DNA from: Rhodobiaceae bacterium
Lineage (GTDB): Bacteria; Pseudomonadota; Alphaproteobacteria; Parvibaculales; Parvibaculaceae
DNA: 12,440 bases
Direction of reading: 5' to 3'
Assembly (NCBI GenBank): GCA_002746275.1
Contig: NVWR01000008.1
Span: forward strand, 38,509-50,948
Part shown: in pieces, positions 6,754-12,440 of the stretch
Layout: every line of letters begins with the position of its first letter
Position numbering within the stretch: position 1 is the stretch's first letter
Position numbers and translations under genes: made by a program
Notes under the pieces: generated by a model
Seen by the model: the letters and a program-made list of their open reading frames with translations, nothing else
The model's database searches: none
Told to the model about the DNA's origin: nothing

Positions 6754-8591
6754 ACGGATTTACCCGAGCGTTTTGGTGTTGCGGGCAAATCCACCACGAA
6801 ACGCGCGCCCCCCTCATCTCGGTTTTCTGCGACGATGGTCCCGTGATGTGCTTCCACGATTTGTTTGGAGATGGACAGGCCAAGCCCCGAATGGCCACCG
6901 AATTCCCCTTCCCGGTCGGTGTGAAACCGCTCGAATATTCGGATCAGACTGTCGGGTGGAATACCTGGTCCGTCATCTTCCACGCTCAACCGCACACTGT
7001 CTTTGAGCGATGCCACCTGCACACGCACCACGCCTCCCTCCGGGCTGAACGAAAGCGCGTTATCGATCAGATTGCGTAACACCTGGCCGATCCGGCGATC
7101 CATACCCTGGACCACACATGCCTCCACATTCTCTTTCCCATTCGCGCCCGACAAAACATCCACCTGAACGGTTTTGCTTTTGTCGGAGGTGGTTGTGTTG
7201 AACATATCAACGATGGTTTCGGCGAGGTGCGCCAGATTAACTGGTGCGAGTTGTTCGCGCGAGAGCTCTGCGTCAAGTCGCGACGCTTCGGAAATGTCGC
7301 TGATCAAACGGTCAATACGACGAATGTCGTGCTGGATGATTTTCATCAACTTGTCGCGGGATTGATCGTCTTTGACGATCGCAAGTGTTTCAACAGCAGA
7401 GCGAACAGAGGTCAGAGGGTTTTTCAACTCGTGGGCAACGTCAGCGGCAAAAGCTTCGATCGCATCAATGCGGTCATATAGCGCCGTGGTCATGCCACGT
7501 AACGCGCCCGACAGGTCGCCAATCTCGTCACGCCGATCCGTGAAGTCAGGAATATCAACCCGCTCCGTTACGCCTTGCGCAACGCGCTCCGCGGTTTCTG
7601 CAAGACGGCGTACCGGCTCTGCAATTGTGCCCGCCAAAACCACCGCGAGCAGGATGGCAACCCCCAGGGCAATCAAGAACACTTCGGCAATAGCGACGCG
7701 TTCTGCGCGCACGATGGCATCAATGTCACCGCCCTGGGTCGACAATAACAACACACCCAACACCGCTCGAAACCGCTGCACAGGCACGGCCACAGAGACA
7801 ATGAGCTCGCCCCTGTCATTCAGTCTTTCCATGGTGGCACTCAAGCCCCCCAGCGCAAGTCCCACTTCTTGATAGATGCGGCCGTTCTGACTTCCTGCTT
7901 CCTGATAGCGTTGATAGGTGGCACCTGGCGCAAGTGTGCGCAGCCAACCCACAAACTGGCTGACCCAACTCAGCTCCTGCGCGTCACCGGGCGGTGGCAA
8001 TTCGAAGGCGATGATCTGGCCAGACTGCGTCAACTGACGCGAGTCCAGGATCAACCAGCCGTCCTTGTCGTAAAGCCTCGCCCGTGTCTGTGTCGGCAAA
8101 ATCAGTCGCCGCAGAATGGGAGCCGCCTCTGATGCATTGATGGGCACGTCGCGCTGTTGGAAAAGAATGTCCGGATCAACCCAATCGGCATTGCCCGTGT
8201 TAGGAGCGGCGAACGGATCCACTACTTCGGCTTCCAAAGATGCTGTTGCTGTTTCGGCAACCGCTCCGGCGATGATTTCTGCTTGGATCAGCAAAGCTTG
8301 CTTGCGAGCATCAATTAGCCCCTGCCGAAACTGACTGAGGTAGAGAACACCCGCCACAAGAACAAGCAGCGCAACAACCTGAAAGACCGCAATGCGACGC
8401 GTCAGACTGGAAAACCGGTTGCCCGCAATGATGCCCCGCACAGCCCATTTGAGCCCGTCCGCAAACATGCGGGTCCCGGCTCGCATTCTTTTTCCAACGA
8501 GCAAAAAGGCCGCCCAGCACTGTTTCAGGAACCTGATCAGAATGCCGGGTCTTTCTGGTTGTCCGTCGGACCGTTCCTGCGCACGCCTCAT
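6750..8591 (-). CDS. chvG: ChvG-type sensor histidine kinase (ExoS/BvrS family)
   Basis: A 613-residue inner-membrane sensor. In order: a cytoplasmic N-terminus, membrane segment 1 (about 67-87), a periplasmic sensor region (about 88-298), membrane segment 2 (about 300-322), HAMP (about 322-378), the His-containing dimerisation domain with FAADVAHELKNPLTSVRSAVE (His387), and an ATP-binding domain with the N-box NLIDN (507-511), DDGPGIP (539-545), FERF and GHSGLGLSI (566-574). All catalytic motifs are intact. Known relatives (ChvG, ExoS, BvrS) sense acidity or envelope state and phosphorylate the ChvI regulator, encoded 53 bp upstream. The start at 8591 lacks a strong ribosome site. Met36 and Met42 are alternatives, but the long cytoplasmic N-terminus is common in the family. 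Confidence 0.95.
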   Translation of the reverse strand: MRRAQERSDGQPERPGILIRFLKQCWAAFLLVGKRMRAGTRMFADGLKWAVRGIIAGNRFSSLTRRIAVFQVVALLVLVAGVLYLSQFRQGLIDARKQALLIQAEIIAGAVAETATASLEAEVVDPFAAPNTGNADWVDPDILFQQRDVPINASEAAPILRRLILPTQTRARLYDKDGWLILDSRQLTQSGQIIAFELPPPGDAQELSWVSQFVGWLRTLAPGATYQRYQEAGSQNGRIYQEVGLALGGLSATMERLNDRGELIVSVAVPVQRFRAVLGVLLLSTQGGDIDAIVRAERVAIAEVFLIALGVAILLAVVLAGTIAEPVRRLAETAERVAQGVTERVDIPDFTDRRDEIGDLSGALRGMTTALYDRIDAIEAFAADVAHELKNPLTSVRSAVETLAIVKDDQSRDKLMKIIQHDIRRIDRLISDISEASRLDAELSREQLAPVNLAHLAETIVDMFNTTTSDKSKTVQVDVLSGANGKENVEACVVQGMDRRIGQVLRNLIDNALSFSPEGGVVRVQVASLKDSVRLSVEDDGPGIPPDSLIRIFERFHTDREGEFGGHSGLGLSISKQIVEAHHGTIVAENRDEGGARFVVDLPATPKRSGKSV

Positions 8592-8644
8592 GTCAGCAAA
8601 TTTCCGACATACGTCTGGCCAATATTGATGACACCCGCCAAGAC

Positions 8645-9343
8645 CTAATCTTCCTTATAGCGGTATCCAACACCGTAGAGTGTTTCGATGGCATCGAAAT
8701 CATCATCCACTTGTTTGAACTTTTTTCTCAGTCGCTTGATGTGACTGTCGATGGTGCGGTCGTCCACATATACCTGATCGTCATAGGCCGCATCCATCAA
8801 CTGGTCACGGCTCTTTACATATCCAGGGCGTTGGGCAAGCGCCTGCAGGATGAGAAATTCCGTCACGGTCAGCGTCACGGGCTCCCCACTCCAGCGGCAC
8901 AAATGCCGGTCTGGATCGAGAACCAGATTGCCGCGCTCCATATGGTCGCCCTTATTGGCCGCGGTGACAGGTTCGGCGCGCGCCTGTGAGCGGCGCAACA
9001 CGGCCTTCACCCGTTCCACCAGCAGACGCTGAGAGAAGGGTTTTTTGATGTAATCGTCTGCGCCCATTTTGAGCCCAAACATTTCATCGATCTCTTCATC
9101 TTTGGAGGTCAGGAAAATGACCGGCATTTCCGACTTCTGGCGCAATCGGCGCAGCAGTTCGAGCCCATCCATACGCGGCATTTTGATGTCAAAGACAGCA
9201 ACGTCCGGCGGATTTGCGGCGAGCCCCGACAAGGCCGAAGCACCGTCTGTATAGGTGTGGACGTGAAACCCTTCAGCTTCAAATGCCATGGTTACCGAGG
9301 TCAGGATGTTCCTGTCATCATCAACAAGTGCAATGGTCGGCAT
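8645..9343 (-). CDS. chvI: ChvI-type response regulator (OmpR family)
   Basis: A 232-residue two-domain regulator. The receiver domain (about 1-120) has the acidic pocket Asp8-Asp10, the phospho-acceptor Asp52 ([11 protein letters not shown]), Thr79 and Lys101 (KKPF). The C-terminal winged-helix DNA-binding domain (about 130-230) has the OmpR-type pattern [28 protein letters not shown] and [10 protein letters not shown]. It is the partner of the ChvG kinase encoded just downstream and controls envelope, exopolysaccharide and acid-response genes in rhizobia, Agrobacterium and Brucella. The ATG at 9343 has a GAGGG stretch 4 to 5 bases upstream and a GAAGGA further up. It is the first gene of the minus-strand run and is divergent from an M20 peptidase. 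Confidence 0.96.
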   Translation of the reverse strand: MPTIALVDDDRNILTSVTMAFEAEGFHVHTYTDGASALSGLAANPPDVAVFDIKMPRMDGLELLRRLRQKSEMPVIFLTSKDEEIDEMFGLKMGADDYIKKPFSQRLLVERVKAVLRRSQARAEPVTAANKGDHMERGNLVLDPDRHLCRWSGEPVTLTVTEFLILQALAQRPGYVKSRDQLMDAAYDDQVYVDDRTIDSHIKRLRKKFKQVDDDFDAIETLYGVGYRYKED

Positions 9344-9583
9344 TAGCCCTCAATCCTTCATGTGCCTGAATAACCGGCTGCGGTGTTTCTACACCTCAAT
9401 TGTCTACCGCTGATAGATCGTCATTTGGTCCGAATTATGACGCCAGCCCCGGCACTTGGCTATAGGCGGACCACTTGCGTGCTCCCAATTCAACACTGTG
9501 GTACCACTGGGGTGCCAAAGAGGCACCATCTGGTACCCAAAACCAACAAAACAGGGTGCTAACGGATTTCTAGGGGAAATGAC
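9344..9583. promoter_or_regulatory. Divergent control region between chvI and the M20 peptidase
   Basis: 240 bp that must hold promoters in both directions. A weak minus-strand candidate for chvI is -35 TTGGGA (9483-9488) and -10 TATAGC (9459-9464), with an 18-bp spacer. In the resulting leader, GGTGT (9382-9386) can pair with ACACC (9391-9395), or GCGGT (9380-9384) with ACCGC (9406-9410); the two pairings exclude each other. Next to the candidate -35 lies the phased repeat array at 9500-9538. No clear plus-strand promoter was found. Confidence 0.4.
9500..9538. repeat. Four phased GGYRCCM repeats forming an interrupted hairpin
   Basis: GGTACCA (9500), GGTGCCA (9511), GGCACCA (9522) and GGTACCC (9532) follow each other at steps of 11, 11 and 10 bp, so they face the same side of the helix. 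The array is also an inverted repeat: 9500-9506 pairs with 9531-9537 and 9511-9516 with 9522-9527, around an AAAGA loop and a 4/3 internal loop. It lies 46 bp upstream of the peptidase start codon and just upstream of a candidate chvI -35 box. It is probably a protein-binding site. The ligand is unknown. Confidence 0.55.
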
Positions 9584-11050
9584 ATGAAACGCATCGGTCT
9601 CATACTTGTCAGCCTTGTCGGGCTGCTTCTCGTCGTCGCTGTCGTGCGCACGCTCACCATCGCCGCGCCGGATATTCCGTCAGCCGCCATAGACGATCAG
9701 ATCGATATCGATGTGCTTAGCGTTGCTAACCGTCTGGGAGAGGCCATCCGTTTTGAGACCATCTCCACCCAAACGAACCGGGAGGCCAACCGGGGACCCT
9801 TTGTTGCCTTCGCTAAGTGGATGGAAACAACCTATCCGGCCCTTCACGCTGTCGCGTCCCGGGAAGTCATTGGCGGATATTCTCTGTTTTACACGTGGCC
9901 GGGTTCTGACCCGACACTTGAGCCTATCTTGCTGATGTCGCACATGGACGTGGTGCCCATCGCGCCGGGTACCGAGCAGACTTGGGAGGAAGCTCCCTTC
10001 TCCGGCAAGGTTGCCGATGGCTATATCTGGGGACGTGGCACGATTGACACCAAAGCCTCGCTTGTCGCCATTCTTGAAGGTGCTGAATATCTGGCCGCGC
10101 GCGGCTACAGCCCGAGAAGGACCGTTCATTTTGCTTTCGGCCATGACGAAGAAGTGGGTGGCCCGCTGGGGAATGTAAAAATTGCCGAGATGTTGAAGGC
10201 ACGCGGGGTCCGCCTGCATTGGGTTGCAGATGAAGGCGGCGTTATCGCCGACGGCCTGGTCCCAGGTGTCAATGACCGGACGGTCGCCTTGGTGGGCGTT
10301 GCAGAGAAAGGGTACGTCACACTCGACCTCACAGCAGCAGCACAAGGTGGCCATTCTTCCATGCCACCGAGTGACACAGCCATCGGACGACTGGCGCGCG
10401 GCATTGATCGGTTGCAGAACACGCCATTTGACGGCGCGGTTGAAGGTCCCGTTGCCTTGATGCTGGATGCCATCGCACCCGCCACACCATTTGTGCAGCG
10501 TCTGGCTCTGACAAACCGTTGGCTGTTCAACCCCATTCTCACGCCTACGTTGCTTGGCAGCCCAACCACCGCCGCGATGATGCGCACGACCATTGCACCG
10601 ACGATGATCGAGGCGGGCGTTAAAGAAAATGTGCTGCCCGCTTCAGCCAGCGCCAAGGTCAATCTTCGCATTCATCCGCGCGATACGGTTGAAAGCATCG
10701 TGGCGCATGTTAAGGCCGCCATTGATGATGAGATGATCGAGGTGACTGTCTTTAATCCGGGCCGTGAAGCGAGCGTGATCTCTCCAACCACCTCTGAAGG
10801 CTTCCAGATTATTTCCCGGACCATCCAGGATACGTTCCCGGGCGCTCTCATTGCTCCCAACCTAGTAGTAGGTGGTACCGATGCACGCCACTACGAAATT
10901 GTCTCTGACAATATCTACCGCTTCATCCCCATTGTTCTGGGACCGGAAGATACAGCGCGCTTTCACGGCGACAATGAACGCACCTCTGTTGAGGGCATGG
11001 GACAAGCGGTTCGCTACTATGTCCGTCTGATTGAACGCGGCAGTGAATAA
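9584..11050 (+). CDS. Membrane-anchored M20-family metallopeptidase (PM20D1/carboxypeptidase S-like)
   Basis: A 488-residue dizinc amidohydrolase. A single hydrophobic segment (about 4-22) anchors or exports the enzyme, which puts the catalytic part outside the inner membrane. The metal and catalytic residues of the family are all visible: His120 and Asp122 (SHMDVVP), Asp155 (GRGTIDTK), Glu189-Glu190 (GHDEEVGG), Asp216 (VADEGG), the lid-domain His257 (GGHSSMPP) and His461 (FHGDNE). The overall pattern and length resemble carboxypeptidase S and animal PM20D1, which hydrolyse or form N-acyl amino acids, rather than DapE or ArgE. The substrate is not known here. The ATG has a GGGGA site 7 bases upstream. 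It stands alone, divergent from chvI, and ends at a strong bidirectional terminator. Confidence 0.9.
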   Translation: MKRIGLILVSLVGLLLVVAVVRTLTIAAPDIPSAAIDDQIDIDVLSVANRLGEAIRFETISTQTNREANRGPFVAFAKWMETTYPALHAVASREVIGGYSLFYTWPGSDPTLEPILLMSHMDVVPIAPGTEQTWEEAPFSGKVADGYIWGRGTIDTKASLVAILEGAEYLAARGYSPRRTVHFAFGHDEEVGGPLGNVKIAEMLKARGVRLHWVADEGGVIADGLVPGVNDRTVALVGVAEKGYVTLDLTAAAQGGHSSMPPSDTAIGRLARGIDRLQNTPFDGAVEGPVALMLDAIAPATPFVQRLALTNRWLFNPILTPTLLGSPTTAAMMRTTIAPTMIEAGVKENVLPASASAKVNLRIHPRDTVESIVAHVKAAIDDEMIEVTVFNPGREASVISPTTSEGFQIISRTIQDTFPGALIAPNLVVGGTDARHYEIVSDNIYRFIPIVLGPEDTARFHGDNERTSVEGMGQAVRYYVRLIERGSE

Positions 11051-11075
11051 TCTTGTCGCTCATTGCCCACGCACA

Positions 11076-11104
11076 AAAATGCCCGGCAAGTTGCCGGGCA
11101 TTTT
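11076..11104. terminator. Bidirectional rho-independent terminator between convergent genes
   Basis: AAAATGCCCGGC (11076-11087) pairs perfectly with GCCGGGCATTTT (11093-11104) around a 5-base AAGTT loop, with A/T tracts on both sides so that it can work on either strand. It lies 25 bp after the peptidase stop and 24 bp beyond the MATE stop. It should end both convergent transcripts. Confidence 0.88.
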
Positions 11105-11128
11105 CAATTGGTAGGCGGGTGCTGTCTC

Positions 11129-12440
11129 CTACGACCGCTTGATCGGTCTCTTGGAGACAATCGCAAACCGGGTGATCTGACCGACCGTCGACAGAAATAC
11201 CGCGACGGCAATGCCAACCTGTAGTCCCACGGCACCCAGTTCATAATGGAAAGCCGCCGTCCATGCGACGGGAACCCCCACGCACCAGAACGCAATAATG
11301 TGCATGAACATCGGCACCCAGACATCGCCCATGCCCCTGAGCGCGCCCATCACCACATTCATCATGCCATCGGCCACGATAAATATGCCCGCTGCAAAAA
11401 GCGTCCACTCGGCGATTTCAAGAACAGGAACTTCGTTCACGTAAAGGGACGCAATACCGTAAGGCACCACAAGCATCGCCAGCCCCGGCCCGGCGAGAAA
11501 GAGTGCCACCAGTCCCAGGCCGACCCAGCCCGCCATGCGGATGCCCGACTGGTCGCCCCGGCCCACCGCGTTTCCCACACGGACAGCGGTGGCCGCCGCC
11601 ATGCCAATGGAAGTCATGACCAAAAGGGCAACCACGTTGTTGGTGATCTGGTGAGCGGCCAGGGCGGTCGGGCTTATCAGGCCCGCCATGAACACGAGCG
11701 AAGCGAAGGCTGCGGATTCAAGCCCATAAGCCATCCCCGTTGCCGCCCCCAGGCGTCGCATCTTCTTGCCCAGGTCACCTCCCATGTGAATGACTTCGTT
11801 GAAAACGTCGCGTGCCGATGCATGGATCCCGAAGCGGTCATCTCCCAGCCTGAAAGGCAGGCTTACGATGTAGGTGATCATGGAAATGGCGGCGACCCAA
11901 CGCACGGCTGAGGTTGCGATCACCACGCCGTCCGCCCCCATCGCCAAGCCTGTCCCGAACCAACCAAAGATCAACATGCCGTTCAACAACAGATTGAGCA
12001 CATTAACGCACAGCATAATGATCATGCCGACGCGAGGTCGTTGAATGCTCTCAACAAAATAGCTCGATGCCACATAGAGGAGCATTGCGGGCATGCCCCA
12101 GCCAAAGTGGAGCGAGGTACGTCCCCCTCCTTCTGCCAGCGACGGTGACTGACCAAACAGGAGCAACAGATCTTCGCCAGCAAGACAGACGGCCCCAAAC
12201 ACCACACCCAATGCCAGCCCGTGATACGTGCCATTGCGCCAGGCCCTGCCGCAGGTTTTGAAATCATCCGCCCCATAGGCCTGCGACGACAGGATCATTG
12301 TTCCCTGCAGCAAGCCGATGCAGACAAGCATAATGACCCCCTGGATCGCCATGCCGAGACCCAGGAACGCCAATTCTTCGCCGCCGACCTGCCCGATCAT
12401 CACCGTGTCGACGGTAAAGAGCACCAGAATGCCCGCACGG
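11129..12440 (-). CDS. MATE-family efflux transporter, 5' end outside the window
   Basis: The C-terminal 436 residues of a multidrug and toxin extrusion (MatE domain) inner-membrane transporter, which exports drugs or metabolites in exchange for Na+ or H+. The frame is still open at the window edge (RAGILVLFTVDTVMIG), which matches the first membrane helix region of the family, so probably only a short N-terminal piece is missing. A GTG at 12424 is in frame but falls inside that helix and is unlikely to be the start. Many hydrophobic helices follow, including the second-half repeat (SPTALAAHQITNNVVALLVMTSIGMAAATAVRVGNAVG) typical of NorM/DinF proteins, and the protein ends with basic residues (SKRPIKRS). 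It is convergent with the peptidase. The substrate cannot be inferred. Confidence 0.93.
   Translation of the reverse strand, partial: RAGILVLFTVDTVMIGQVGGEELAFLGLGMAIQGVIMLVCIGLLQGTMILSSQAYGADDFKTCGRAWRNGTYHGLALGVVFGAVCLAGEDLLLLFGQSPSLAEGGGRTSLHFGWGMPAMLLYVASSYFVESIQRPRVGMIIMLCVNVLNLLLNGMLIFGWFGTGLAMGADGVVIATSAVRWVAAISMITYIVSLPFRLGDDRFGIHASARDVFNEVIHMGGDLGKKMRRLGAATGMAYGLESAAFASLVFMAGLISPTALAAHQITNNVVALLVMTSIGMAAATAVRVGNAVGRGDQSGIRMAGWVGLGLVALFLAGPGLAMLVVPYGIASLYVNEVPVLEIAEWTLFAAGIFIVADGMMNVVMGALRGMGDVWVPMFMHIIAFWCVGVPVAWTAAFHYELGAVGLQVGIAVAVFLSTVGQITRFAIVSKRPIKRS

Noticed and set aside
9680..10354. A 224-codon open frame antisense to the M20 peptidase
   Set aside because: It covers the catalytic part of the peptidase and its translation shows no domain or membrane pattern.
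11246..11911. A 221-codon plus-strand open frame antisense to the MATE gene
   Set aside because: The translation is rich in His, Arg and Pro, as expected from the reverse complement of a hydrophobic membrane protein, and matches nothing known.
12424..12440. GTG at 12424 as the true start of the MATE gene
   Set aside because: The frame continues upstream to the window edge with family-like residues (RAGIL), and the GTG falls inside the first membrane helix.

Overview
The window looks like a chromosomal core segment of an alphaproteobacterium, most like Hyphomicrobiales (Rhizobiales) or a Parvibaculum-type marine relative. Three features support this. There is a ChvI/ChvG (BvrR/BvrS-type) two-component pair. 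It is followed by a short, single-domain HPr kinase, an EIIA-Man-type protein and HPr. A DivL-type histidine-kinase homologue with tyrosine at the phospho-acceptor position is also present. The sequence is GC-rich, genes are closely packed, and no mobile element, CRISPR array, tRNA or rRNA was seen.

Layout, right to left along the dominant minus strand: a MATE-family efflux protein (11129-12440, start outside the window) converges with a plus-strand M20-family peptidase (9584-11050), with a strong bidirectional terminator between them. The peptidase is divergent from chvI across 240 bp that carry a striking helically phased repeat array. From chvI the minus strand runs chvI - chvG - hprK - EIIA-Man - ptsH, with a 53-bp chvI-chvG gap, ATGA and GTGA overlaps at two junctions, and one 150-bp gap. 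After a well-formed promoter and an upstream palindrome comes ahcY, closed by a strong hairpin terminator. Next comes divL and then a molybdenum hydroxylase pair: the 2Fe-2S subunit and the start of the large subunit, which runs off the left end.

How it may work together: ChvG/ChvI is an envelope and acid-stress sensor pair in this class. HprK, EIIA and HPr form a regulatory rather than sugar-transporting phosphotransferase branch, since no EI, EIIB or EIIC lies here. AhcY removes S-adenosylhomocysteine after methylation. DivL controls the CckA-CtrA cell-cycle pathway in Caulobacter. The neighbourhood therefore joins envelope sensing, nutrient/phosphotransfer state, methyl metabolism and cell-cycle control. 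This joining is inferred from gene order and has not been shown.

No clearly new multi-gene system was found. The items most worth a second look are the four-copy GGYRCCM array between chvI and the peptidase, the ahcY promoter with its palindrome and leader hairpin, and the Tyr-bearing DivL with otherwise intact ATP-binding motifs.
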